Positions 26,041 to 33,842 of a DNA stretch of 64,000 nt are shown here, piece by piece. The notes under the pieces are model-generated. The model had not been told where the DNA came from and made no database searches. It worked only from the letters and a program-made list of their open reading frames with translations. Both the position numbers and the translations under genes were made by a program. The stretch is taken from positions 1 to 64,000 of the forward strand of contig NZ_CP062234.1 in assembly GCF_024707525.1 (NCBI RefSeq), in the 5' to 3' direction. Each line of letters opens with the position of its first letter. Position 1 is the first letter of the stretch. This DNA is from Rhizobium sp. TH2 (GTDB lineage Bacteria > Pseudomonadota > Alphaproteobacteria > Rhizobiales > Rhizobiaceae).

Positions 26041-27960
26041 TTACCGACCGAACAGCCACCCGAGAAGACCCTTACGAACTGGAGGCGCACTTTGGGTCGC
26101 AGGCTCTGTAGGACGGGCCAAAGGAATACTCGGACGCTGGGCTGGTGCTGGCCGCAGCTGCGGCGGCGGAGATGATCGCTGACGGTGATCCGAGCTGCCC
26201 GCTGTCTTGCGAGATGTCTCGTCGACTTGTTCACGTCGTGGCGCGATCCCGCGTTCTATGAAATCCATGATCGGGGATGGGACCTCCAAGGATTCTTTGG
26301 CTCGGGTTAGTGCCACATACAGTAGGCGCAGTTCAGCAGGATCTGGCCCGGCGTTCTTATCGTCTGTCGGGCTACTGCGAAGAAAGTCATCCATCAGCCG
26401 GACGGACTTCCACTCGCGGCCCTTTGCCTTATGTGCCGTCGATATGACGATGTCTGCGTTTTCTTCGTCAACGGTGCGGCCCAGTGCCCACATCAATTGC
26501 CGCTCGCCGCGTTTCTCAACAAGGTTGACAAATGTAACCAAGTGAGCGCCTTCGTCGCCGCGTGCGAACTCGACGACCTCATCCCATTTCTTGAACCCGA
26601 AGAATGCCGGACAACTTGTTGGCTCGCCCTCCTTAAGAGACTGCACTCCCCGTAGCATATCCATGAGTTCGGTTTTGTCGCCCACGAGATGCGGTCGGCG
26701 ATTTGCGTCAAGGGCTTCGATTACCGCGCTGATGGTCGTTGCGTTAGTGCGGGCGAGAACTGCGTCGGGATTGGTGGGGCCTATCCTACTGTTCATCACG
26801 GGGTTGCCCCGAACGGGCCTGGACTCGCCCAACTTAACAAGCATTTTCGTCGCGAGGTCCGCGATTGCAGGTCCAAAACGAAAAGAGGTTGTGAGATATG
26901 TGCTTGCCTCGGTGTCTATTGTCTCCATGGCGTTCACCGCGCCTCGCCATTCATAGATCTGCTGGTATTTGTCACCCACGTAGACAAGTTGGCCCCGTTG
27001 CCGTTGGAGCACGTCAAGAACCACAGGGTTTGTGTCTTGAGCCTCGTCGAGCATAATGAAGTCGGCCGCGATGATGGGACGCGATAGACCCCACAGTTTC
27101 AGATAGCCGTCATGGCCGAGCGGTAGCGGATCGCGTTCCGACATCATTCGTGCCCACACGGCACGTGCGCCTTCGAGCGCAAAGTGCGAAACTTCCTCAA
27201 GTACATCTTCCGGAGCGCCCCGTAGCGCGCCGAGTATCGGCACATGTGTTGATGCGAGTTCACTGTCCGCGCTCTGAGCATAGCGGCGGATCGTCTCAAG
27301 ATAGAGATACCCTTGGGAATCGGGAGTTACCGTAAATTTATCACCGAAACGACGGCGTTTGAGCGTGAGCATTTCGACCAACTGCTTTGCCGTGCACTTC
27401 GATGTTAGCTTGCCAATGTCCTTCTTGTACCCGCCAGGCGCCGCACGAAATGCCAAGCTGTGAGATGTCGAACAGTCGACTGTGCTGGGGAACTTGTCAC
27501 CCGCATCTGCAACAATGCTCTTGTTGAATGCGATGTATTGACCACGTAGACCCGTCGCGTTCGCCAGCAGCTGAAGCGTAGAGGTTTTGCCCGTGCCTGC
27601 AAAGGCATTGATCTTCAGCGACTTGCCTTGCACGAATGCGTCAAGTGCTACCCGCTGCTCGTCGGTTGGCGCAAATTTCGGCTTCTTGCGACTGCTCGGT
27701 TTCGTATGCCTGACCTGATGACTTCTCGAAAGAACCCGGGGCTGCTCGAACAGCTCCGCCTGCTGGGCCGGCGCCTTCGCCAGCGCTTTGGTGACGAGCT
27801 CCCTAAGCGCCGGCGTTTTTTGATTTTTGTTGCGGAAGGACAGTTCGTGATCGAGAAGCTTAAGATATTCTCCGTCGCTTTCGCGCGAAGCTTTTCGGAC
27901 GAGGTCTTCCAGTTCGTTGAATGAGCGGGAAATGAAGGGGCGCTGCACGACTGAATTCAA
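26041..27960 (-). CDS. UvrD/Rep-like superfamily I helicase
   Basis: 639 residues. Walker A is AFAGTGKTSTL (119-129), motif II is MLDEAQD, motif III includes GDKYQQIYEWRGA, and the late motifs are STAHKAKGREW and YVALTRAKE. This is the UvrD/Fbh1 pattern, short for a full UvrD. The first 95 residues are an unrelated extension and the last 80 are proline-rich with a hydrophobic end (GLLGWLFGR). The start is unclear: the frame opens with a TTG at 27960 beside AAGGGAA. A lone accessory helicase, possibly of phage or defence origin. Confidence 0.85.
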   Translation of the reverse strand: MNSVVQRPFISRSFNELEDLVRKASRESDGEYLKLLDHELSFRNKNQKTPALRELVTKALAKAPAQQAELFEQPRVLSRSHQVRHTKPSSRKKPKFAPTDEQRVALDAFVQGKSLKINAFAGTGKTSTLQLLANATGLRGQYIAFNKSIVADAGDKFPSTVDCSTSHSLAFRAAPGGYKKDIGKLTSKCTAKQLVEMLTLKRRRFGDKFTVTPDSQGYLYLETIRRYAQSADSELASTHVPILGALRGAPEDVLEEVSHFALEGARAVWARMMSERDPLPLGHDGYLKLWGLSRPIIAADFIMLDEAQDTNPVVLDVLQRQRGQLVYVGDKYQQIYEWRGAVNAMETIDTEASTYLTTSFRFGPAIADLATKMLVKLGESRPVRGNPVMNSRIGPTNPDAVLARTNATTISAVIEALDANRRPHLVGDKTELMDMLRGVQSLKEGEPTSCPAFFGFKKWDEVVEFARGDEGAHLVTFVNLVEKRGERQLMWALGRTVDEENADIVISTAHKAKGREWKSVRLMDDFLRSSPTDDKNAGPDPAELRLLYVALTRAKESLEVPSPIMDFIERGIAPRREQVDETSRKTAGSSDHRQRSSPPPQLRPAPAQRPSIPLARPTEPATQSAPPVRKGLLGWLFGR

Positions 27961-28018
27961 TTCCCTTCGATTTGCCGACGAGCGTTAGTATCAACCATGG
28001 TTTTCAGGCAGGCAAGCG

Positions 28019-28156
28019 ATGAAAAGCATCGAGGTGCGACCAATCCCGAGATTAATTTGGGTTGATGCTGGCATGCAGGCGGGCCTTTACATCCTGGACG
28101 CTCCCGATCGTGCGGCGGCCGATCGGCGTACAGTCGCCATGGCGGTCGAAGCCTAG
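28019..28156 (+). CDS. Possible small protein (45 aa)
   Basis: The frame MKSIEVRPIPRLIWVDAGMQ ends in PDRAAADRRTVAMAVEA. The ribosome site is poor and nothing is recognised. Protein-like composition is the only support. Confidence 0.25.
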   Translation: MKSIEVRPIPRLIWVDAGMQAGLYILDAPDRAAADRRTVAMAVEA

Positions 28157-28201
28157 CGGGTTACCGAGAAATTCGCAGCGAAATCGGAAGGAAAGGCGGC
28201 G

Positions 28202-29029
28202 CTATTGCTCGATCCGGTTACAGAGCTTGAGAGTTTGCGACATGATCTCCCGAACCACGCCTTTTGTGCGGAAGGGGAATGTCTCTATTTTGCTTGTCCC
28301 GTCGAGTTGGCATTTGGCGCGTAATGAATCGGTCGACCAGGATAGTATCTTGCAATCCATTTTGCGGCCGACGATTGTTGTATCGTCCATCCACCAGAGC
28401 CCATCGACTTTGCCGGTCTCGGTGGGTGTAAGCGCTCCGGTTGATCGATACTGATCACAGACATCGGAATTCGCGTAGAGTGCCCCGGTCAGTTCCTCTG
28501 GGTCAGTGGCAGGCGGCTGGAATAGAACGAGTTCTTTGGTTTTACGGCAGGACAGCAGCTTAAACACGTTTGCAGGCAGAATCCGTTCGTCGGTGGGTTT
28601 TTCGAAATCATTGTACCAGGTGACCTTAAGTCCGCCGTTGTAGTACAGATTTTGGGCGGCGGCTGCCAGTACCGCCCAATCGGCGACGCCATTGTTGTCT
28701 GCGTCGATGCTCTCAATCACGACACCAGTAGACGCGTCATTCCCTGTGAGCCCACTGTCATTATCGAGCATGGCATAGCAGATGGACGCTCCATTGGAAC
28801 ACGTGGCTTTGCCTGTTGCGCGCCATGCCAACTTTCCGCCCCGCCATTCTTCGATGTAGATGGAGCTGCCATACTGAACTCCCTCCGTGCCGTACAAAAT
28901 TTGTCGCGTGTCACCTTTGTCGAATGCCCATACGGCCCGCGCGTTGTCACACGGTTGTTCCTTTCCCGCAGCGCCGGCGGTCGTCCAAGCCAATGAGAAA
29001 AATGCTATAAAACCGATTACTCTGATCAT
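28202..29029 (-). CDS. Secreted hypothetical protein (275 aa)
   Basis: From ATG 29029 a signal peptide (MIRVIGFIAFFSLAWTTAGA) precedes a cysteine-containing mature protein. It includes a VIESIDADNNGVADWAVLA stretch resembling a calcium-type or dockerin-like loop, and YNGGLKVTWYNDFEKPTDER. No catalytic motif is recognised. Probably periplasmic or exported. Mets at 29047 (in frame) and 29029 both exist; the latter gives the better signal peptide. Confidence 0.7.
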   Translation of the reverse strand: MIRVIGFIAFFSLAWTTAGAAGKEQPCDNARAVWAFDKGDTRQILYGTEGVQYGSSIYIEEWRGGKLAWRATGKATCSNGASICYAMLDNDSGLTGNDASTGVVIESIDADNNGVADWAVLAAAAQNLYYNGGLKVTWYNDFEKPTDERILPANVFKLLSCRKTKELVLFQPPATDPEELTGALYANSDVCDQYRSTGALTPTETGKVDGLWWMDDTTIVGRKMDCKILSWSTDSLRAKCQLDGTSKIETFPFRTKGVVREIMSQTLKLCNRIEQ

Positions 29030-29102
29030 TGGCCCATGATTTCGCATTGGTAGATTGTTTCAACAAGCGCAACGCGACGCCTGACGAACTCAGCCAAGCG
29101 CC

Positions 29103-29366
29103 TCACGCTGGACAAAGGAAGGTCATGGGAAACATGTCCTCACCGTAGTGATGCAGTCGCGTGTGATGTTGCCGGCATAACCAACGTACTTGCAATGGCT
29201 GATCGTAACAATCGTGGTGCGCGTCGACGGCCTCAACACCGCAAACTTCGCACACGCCCCGTGCTAACGACCCACTTTTCAGTGCTCGTTGAACCGCAAG
29301 GTGAGCATCGTATTTCTGAGGATTGGCGCGACGCCAATCTGCTTGCCGCGTTTCGCTCTCGATCAT
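29103..29366 (-). CDS. HNH-like zinc-binding small protein (87 aa)
   Basis: CEVCG near residue 39 and DAHHDCYDQPLQVRWLCRQHH near 48-68 give a Cys/His set typical of small HNH/endonuclease VII-like proteins common in phages and mobile elements. The two halves place two Cys and several His as metal ligands. It may be a nuclease or only a zinc finger. It lies at the left edge of the AT-rich island. Confidence 0.6.
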   Translation of the reverse strand: MIESETRQADWRRANPQKYDAHLAVQRALKSGSLARGVCEVCGVEAVDAHHDCYDQPLQVRWLCRQHHTRLHHYGEDMFPMTFLCPA

Positions 29367-29369
29367 CGC

Positions 29370-30190
29370 TTTAAGTCATCGTGGGTAATCTAGCTTCACC
29401 TCAGTCTATCAGCTTACCATCGACAGGCAAAGTGCACGGACTAATGACCCACCGACGTAGTAGGTCACTTGGAAAGACAAACTCCAACCTAAGACGGTCA
29501 GCAATCGTGCGTTGAGATGCAATTTTTCTGCAAAGTAAAGGACCTCGCCTCTAATAGTAATAAGGTCGGCTTACCGCACTAGGCTAGGGCAATCACCACT
29601 GGAACGATTCGTTGTGTTAGCAACACGAGTTTGCTGTTTGGCAAGTCGCCGTCTTAGTAGAGGTCTATACACGGGCAAAAATTTTCAAAATTTCTCTGGA
29701 CTTGCGGTATCTCATAATATATTGTTATCTGCCAAAAAAGAAATTGACATACCCGAATCAATGAAGTATATATGAAGCATGACGACGGTATTAAGAAGTC
29801 GTTGTTACGTGGTACGGTATTCAATTGTTCGGCTTGATCGCCGCTGTGATGCCGTGCGCCCCAACCGCTCGAATAGATGGAGTGAATTAAAAGGTAGAAT
29901 TCATATATTGACCGCGGCTCCTCGGCGGCATTTCAAACCAAATGACATTTTCGAACTTCATAGTCAGAAGAGCCACATTAGAAAAGGTTGCTTTTGCAAC
30001 GCCATTTCAAAAGGCTCGCCGAATTTTTGGCTACAGGTTCCGACCGTTTGTGCCGGCAATCATCAAGTCAAAGGGTCCGTGATATCAAGGATGTTTAGTT
30101 TGGTCGCCGGCACTTAAATGCTGGCGATGACGAGCGTCCACCAAACCATACGTTAACATGCCCTCTCGGGGAGCATGGCTGACGCAGCGC
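29370..30190. other. AT-rich gap with a strong promoter, left end of the island
   Basis: About 820 bp, clearly AT-richer than the plasmid backbone. It contains no gene I trust; one 112-codon frame starts at 29779 but its sequence is cysteine/arginine-rich and unlike protein. A near-consensus promoter lies at 29744-29772. The stretch may be a long leader for the island genes or decayed DNA. Confidence 0.45.
29744..29772 (+). promoter_or_regulatory. Near-consensus promoter facing the island
   Basis: TTGACA (29744-29749), exactly 17 bp, then TATATA (29767-29772). It reads toward the island genes. Transcription would start close to 29779 and run more than 500 bases before the first gene at 30318. 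Confidence 0.65.
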
Positions 30191-30258
30191 GTCGCCCCAT
30201 GGGCGGTGCAAAAAACATCTGTCAGTGAAGAAGATTTCAATGTCGACGTTTGTCGACA
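30191..30258 (+). other. Structured leader element, copy 1
   Basis: A hairpin of GTCGCCC with GGGCGGT (30191-30207, two wobble pairs) is followed by the box CTGTCAGTGAA. Then comes a perfect hairpin TGTCGAC-GTTT-GTCGACA (30241-30258). The same arrangement recurs 960 bp downstream with paired base changes, which favours an RNA structure. It ends 59 bp before a gene start. Confidence 0.6.
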
Positions 30259-30317
30259 AACGACTCCGCTTGACCAATTTCAACCCCGGGCCATTTTGAG
30301 CCCAAGTGAATAGAATA

Positions 30318-30521
30318 ATGAACCAACAAACATTTAAGCAGCCAGCATTGGCAAAACTCTTAGCTGATCTTCCGATCGGAAAAACAGTCCACATTCGCTA
30401 CGTCACAGATGCCATTTTTTCTGACGAGCATCCTTACCTAACGCGGCACCAGGATCCCGGCGCGGCCCGACACGAAAGTCGTGTTGCACACCTGCTTATT
30501 CAACAAAAAGGTCAAAATTAA
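30318..30521 (+). pseudogene. WYL-like protein with internal deletion (67 aa)
   Basis: The start MNQQTFKQPALAKLLADLPIG and HIRY match the protein at 31275-31619. The frame then jumps straight to VTDAIFSDEHP, which matches the far part of that protein. About 50 residues of the core are missing in frame. The end QQKGQN parallels SEKGKK. It still has a normal start and stop, so it may be expressed as a mini-protein, but it looks like a decayed duplicate. The next gene starts 2 bp after its stop. Confidence 0.6.
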
Positions 30522-30522
30522 C

Positions 30523-31071
30523 ATGTATATCGATTTCAATTATATTGAAACATCCATTTCAAATTTGGACATGCAATCTGCTGCTGCAGCCGAATACCAT
30601 CTCTCGCAGCGCTCGTACCACCAACATCATACTTCGATGGTGGATCACGTAAAGGGTTCTATCATCTGCGTGATCCCCGACGATGAATTTGAAGAATGGG
30701 CGGCAGACGGCGACGGTGACGCAATTCGCGAAAGCGTTTGGAAGGCTGACCTCGAGTTTGCTGAAACCCACGGTCTGCAAGTCAAATCCGATCATTTCGG
30801 ACAATATTGTGCATTTGACGTGGGGAAGGTGGACGGACACCTGGCTGTGATCCGCTTCGTGCTGAAGCAGGCTGGACTCATTCCGCTCGGCGAAATCGAA
30901 TTCTCACACCAAGATCAGTTGATACCACAAGTGTCGAATTGGGAGGAGCTTTTTAAGGTCGAGCCAATTGATCTAAATAATCAGTACAACTGCGGTATTC
31001 TTGCGGGCAAGCTTTTGGCCGTTGATCGCCTAGGATACGAGGTTTGGGATTTGGACGATCTCGATCTTTAA
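30523..31071 (+). CDS. Unknown acidic protein of the island (182 aa)
   Basis: MYIDFNYIETSISNLDMQSA begins a soluble, acidic protein with a histidine-rich patch (YHQHHTSMVDH), IICVIPDDEFEEWAADGDGD and a C-terminal EVWDLDDLDL. No known family. It starts 2 bp after the preceding stop, so it is translationally coupled. A strong hairpin follows at 31087. Codon use is AT-richer than in the plasmid backbone. Confidence 0.7.
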   Translation: MYIDFNYIETSISNLDMQSAAAAEYHLSQRSYHQHHTSMVDHVKGSIICVIPDDEFEEWAADGDGDAIRESVWKADLEFAETHGLQVKSDHFGQYCAFDVGKVDGHLAVIRFVLKQAGLIPLGEIEFSHQDQLIPQVSNWEELFKVEPIDLNNQYNCGILAGKLLAVDRLGYEVWDLDDLDL

Positions 31072-31086
31072 GTCAATTAATCGATA

Positions 31087-31136
31087 GGAAACGCCTTCCG
31101 CGGCGTTTCCCTGCTCACAGTGCCTTTTTAGGCGCT
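31087..31136 (+). terminator. Double hairpin after the island gene, terminator-like
   Basis: GGAAACGCC-TTCCGC-GGCGTTTCC (31087-31110) has a perfect 9-bp stem. AGTGCCT-TTTT-AGGCGCT (31119-31136) follows with one wobble pair. No proper U tract follows the first, so it may be an RNA-processing or pausing structure rather than a full terminator. Confidence 0.5.
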
Positions 31137-31150
31137 CGCTATCTACCCGT

Positions 31151-31218
31151 CATCGCCTCATGGCGATGTACCAATCACCTGTCAGTGAAAAACGCTTCAA
31201 TGCCGACGCTCGTCGGCA
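31151..31218 (+). other. Structured leader element, copy 2
   Basis: CATCGCC-TCAT-GGCGATG (31151-31168, perfect), the box CTGTCAGTGAA, then TGCCGAC-GCTC-GTCGGCA (31201-31218, perfect). Compared with copy 1 the last stem differs by a T-A to C-G pair change that keeps pairing. It lies upstream of the WYL-like gene at 31275. Confidence 0.6.
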
Positions 31219-31274
31219 AGCGCCTTCGCTTGACCATTTTTAACCAGGGCAATTGCGCCCCAGCGATAAAAGTT

Positions 31275-31619
31275 ATGATCGAAATTATATCTCAACAGCC
31301 TTCATTGGCAAAACTCCTGGCTGATATCCCATGCGGATACACGCTTCATATTCGCTACAAAGAAGACGACCAATATCGAGTTATCCATCCTCATCTGGCC
31401 TTCGACGATCGCGGAAAAACTATGATCCTCGCTCGTCAGATAGGAGGTCCCGATCAGGATGCCGGCACCTCATCATGGCGCCAGTTTCGCCTTCGAGACA
31501 TCACGGATGTCATTTTCACGGACGAAAAATTCGACCCGCATCCCGATTTTAACCCGGGTGCCAAGCGCTACCGCACCACAATTTTAAAAGTCAATGTTTC
31601 CGAAAAAGGCAAAAAATAA
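31275..31619 (+). CDS. Short WYL-like domain protein (114 aa)
   Basis: The N-terminal SLAKLLADIPCGYTLHIRYKE, then RVIHPHLAFDDRGKTMILAR and FRLRDITDVIFTDEKF resemble the small beta-barrel of WYL domains, which bind nucleic acid or nucleotide ligands in defence-linked regulators. There is no helix-turn-helix. The C-terminus RYRTTILKVNVSEKGKK is basic. ATG 31275 is chosen because it matches the start of the copy at 30318; the longer frame from 31044 covers the structured leader and is not protein-like. The stop overlaps the next ATG as TAATG. Confidence 0.6.
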   Translation: MIEIISQQPSLAKLLADIPCGYTLHIRYKEDDQYRVIHPHLAFDDRGKTMILARQIGGPDQDAGTSSWRQFRLRDITDVIFTDEKFDPHPDFNPGAKRYRTTILKVNVSEKGKK

Positions 31620-32437
31620 TGACAATAGAACTATCAAATACCTCGTGTGCCGCGGAATTCGTCGAGAATAAAGCAATCACTCATGACGACTACGTGTCGA
31701 ACACATTTGCTACATTGTGCGAACACACCTTTTTCGTGAAGTGGGCTCAGAACGGCATTCACAATGCCCCTGAAGGCTTTGAAAAAGTGTTTACTGAGCA
31801 TTTTCGTTCCTACTTGGTTTTCGCGAAGTTCGATTTTCGGCCCATCTACGGGATTCGTGATGAACGCGTGTCGCAGTTTATCGCGGGGGAAAAATTTACC
31901 GACTTCTTATGCAATCAAACATTAAAAATGATGTGGGCGGACGCAGGCGGAGAGGAACCAGATAATCCGAAGGATCTAACGCCGCTCGCGATAATGTTTA
32001 ATCAAAGCACCCCAATTCCATTTAAGAAAAAATATTGGGATGAGGATTCGTTCGACATGGTGTTGTTATTCCATCCTGAGATGATGCCATATTTCGAGCG
32101 GTATGTCGCTACCCATAATAAGGTGGAAGACGAGATCTTGCTGCTGTTCAACAAGAACTTTCCGTTTCGCTCAGTGAAGCTCACACGTCACGACCCGGAT
32201 CGTGAAAATATCCATGATAAGATCGAGCGGCGTGTCGCTAAAATGGATCTCTCTGACTTTGATGCGCTCTTCCCCGAAAGCTATACTTTCCTCCAAGAAG
32301 TTCCGTCACGCGTTCACTTCAACACTGATTTTTACGCTTGGCAGGAAAATATGCCTGAAACTTCCGAGGAAGATCATGCCGCAATCGCGGCATTGATCGC
32401 GAAGCGTGAAGCTGCCGAAGCTGGCTCTGCTGTCTAA
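31619..32437 (+). CDS. Unknown island protein, family A copy 1 (272 aa)
   Basis: Clear paralogue of the protein at 36765-37580. Both have an early ITHDDYVSNTF/HDEYC region and close with the same layout, here FLQEVPSRVHFNTDFYAWQE followed by a SEEDHAA tail. A middle block DSFDMVLLFHPEMMPYFERYV corresponds to NFDALMLVPPALLAFFDRYI in the copy. No known domain, no membrane segment. Translation is coupled to the WYL-like gene. A hairpin follows near 32468. Confidence 0.7.
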   Translation: MTIELSNTSCAAEFVENKAITHDDYVSNTFATLCEHTFFVKWAQNGIHNAPEGFEKVFTEHFRSYLVFAKFDFRPIYGIRDERVSQFIAGEKFTDFLCNQTLKMMWADAGGEEPDNPKDLTPLAIMFNQSTPIPFKKKYWDEDSFDMVLLFHPEMMPYFERYVATHNKVEDEILLLFNKNFPFRSVKLTRHDPDRENIHDKIERRVAKMDLSDFDALFPESYTFLQEVPSRVHFNTDFYAWQENMPETSEEDHAAIAALIAKREAAEAGSAV

Positions 32438-32467
32438 CTGCCACGCCTCATTAACCTACAAACGTCG

Positions 32468-32494
32468 GTCGGTCGATACGCAGTCGGCCGCCCT
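32468..32494 (+). terminator. Intergenic hairpin in the island
   Basis: GGTCGGTCGA and TCGGCCGCCC form a 10-position stem with one wobble and one mismatch around a 7-nt loop. It lies between the family A gene and the next WYL-like gene. Weaker than its neighbours. Confidence 0.35.
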
Positions 32495-32517
32495 GCACCC
32501 CATCCATAGTGAACAAA

Positions 32518-32808
32518 ATGACTAAGATAGAAACTGCAATACGTGCGGCGATGGACCGTCGTCGCATTATCGAATTCTCTTATTATGGGACGCCAGTGGC
32601 TAAACGCTTTGCGCCCTATCGTATCGTCAAAAATCGCGAAGGCGAGCTCGAGGTCCACGGCCGCTATTATCACGGCAATCGGAAGCACGACGCTATATTT
32701 CGGCTGTCGAAAATGTCGGACATCATCATCTCTTCGCAGACGTTTCGGCCTGCCAAAGGCTTCGAGCAGAATTCAGTGGCTCGAAAAAACGACGTGTACC
32801 ACGTCTAA
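32518..32808 (+). CDS. WYL-like domain protein (96 aa)
   Basis: MTKIETAIRAAMDRRRIIEF then SYYG, FAPYRIVKNREGELEVHGRYY and FRLSKMSDIIISSQTF follow the WYL-domain pattern: a short helix, I-x-F-x-Y-x-G, a proline-containing strand, then the last strands ending in I. Stand-alone with no DNA-binding domain. Start could also be GTG 32509. This is the member of the island set closest to a classical WYL domain. Confidence 0.65.
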   Translation: MTKIETAIRAAMDRRRIIEFSYYGTPVAKRFAPYRIVKNREGELEVHGRYYHGNRKHDAIFRLSKMSDIIISSQTFRPAKGFEQNSVARKNDVYHV

Positions 32809-32941
32809 GGCAAAATCAAACCACCCGTGCTGCACCTGTTGACCACACGATGCAGAGCCCGCGAGTTCGGACGATTAGCGATCTCAAAGTGGCGACGCTC
32901 ACAACGAAAATCCAATAAATTTATCAATAAGGAACCTAAAA

Positions 32942-33694
32942 TTGAACAAACAAAACGCCACCCCGTCATACGACATTATATCTTTCGACGACGGTATCTC
33001 GGTCTGGGACTACCAACCGGATCGACTGCTTTTCGAACGAATGCTTTTGGCTGAGATTGAATCAAAAAAATCCATGGCAATCCGTTGCCAAGGCGAAGAC
33101 GCTGACCGAATTATTTACCCATACATCGCTGCCTACGATGACGCAGACGAACTCTACATTCTGTACACCGAACATCCAGGACCGGCTGAAGACGGGTCAT
33201 CCCCGGAGACGAAAACCGTATTCTTGAAGGACGTTGTGGACGCAAAATTCCTAGACGCCGAATTTTCGCCTTGCGCCGTTCTCGATCCGCGCCATCCGAA
33301 ATACTACGAAAAAATTATTCGGTCATGTGACCCCTCGTGGATCAAACTTAGCCGTCAAGGGGATATGGAAGACGATGACTTCGAAGAATGGCACGAAAGC
33401 TTTTATGGAGTGGATGTCGATCGTCGCCGTTCAGATCTGCTAAAGGCTGAAGACTATTATCGGAATATCGCTTGGTACACCCGCTCCTTTCTACGCACAA
33501 AAGCCGATTACCAAGACGGCCTAGTTAACGAAGAACTTTGGCAAAAAATACGCGCATATGCTGCCCAACTTGAAGCGCGGATCGGCGTTGCAAATCTGAT
33601 TGTCCTAGATGATCACGAATGGGGCATCGTTTACGGCAAATTGTCGGCGCTTCGCTGGGCGCTTAATGACTACTGGGATAATCTCGACACCTAA
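32942..33694 (+). CDS. Unknown island protein, family B copy 1 with WYL-like N-terminus (250 aa)
   Basis: The start is a TTG with AAGGAA eight bases upstream. Residues about 30-110 (LLAEIESKKSMAIRCQGED, IIYPYIAAYDD, VFLKDVVDAKFLDAEF) follow the same layout as the short WYL-like proteins. The C-terminal half is shared only with the next gene: YGVDVDRRRSDLLKAEDYYRN and GKLSALRWALNDYWDN. The pair are obvious paralogues. Function unknown; the C-terminal helical half may be an effector or interaction domain. Confidence 0.7.
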   Translation: MNKQNATPSYDIISFDDGISVWDYQPDRLLFERMLLAEIESKKSMAIRCQGEDADRIIYPYIAAYDDADELYILYTEHPGPAEDGSSPETKTVFLKDVVDAKFLDAEFSPCAVLDPRHPKYYEKIIRSCDPSWIKLSRQGDMEDDDFEEWHESFYGVDVDRRRSDLLKAEDYYRNIAWYTRSFLRTKADYQDGLVNEELWQKIRAYAAQLEARIGVANLIVLDDHEWGIVYGKLSALRWALNDYWDNLDT

Positions 33695-33704
33695 TTCGGC
33701 TGGT

Positions 33705-33777
33705 AGCTCCGACGAGGCGCGTGCCGTAACGCGGCGCATCGCTGTTCATGCACGGCACAAAATGCGCGCCTTCGTCT
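33705..33777 (+). terminator. Long two-part hairpin between family B genes
   Basis: GACGAGGCGCG pairs with CGCGCCTTCGTC (one bulge), and inside it TGCCGT pairs with ACGGCA. It separates the two family B paralogues. No T run follows. Confidence 0.45.
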
Positions 33778-33842
33778 GGATATTTCAATCAAAACTCGTG
33801 CTCGCATATTGAGCGCGATCTTTCTCAAATTCAAAGGCATAA

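Noticed and set aside
29779..30117. 112-codon plus-strand frame right after a strong promoter
   Set aside because: Its sequence is rich in Arg and Cys with no protein-like pattern and no ribosome site; more likely untranslated leader. Kept open in the findings.
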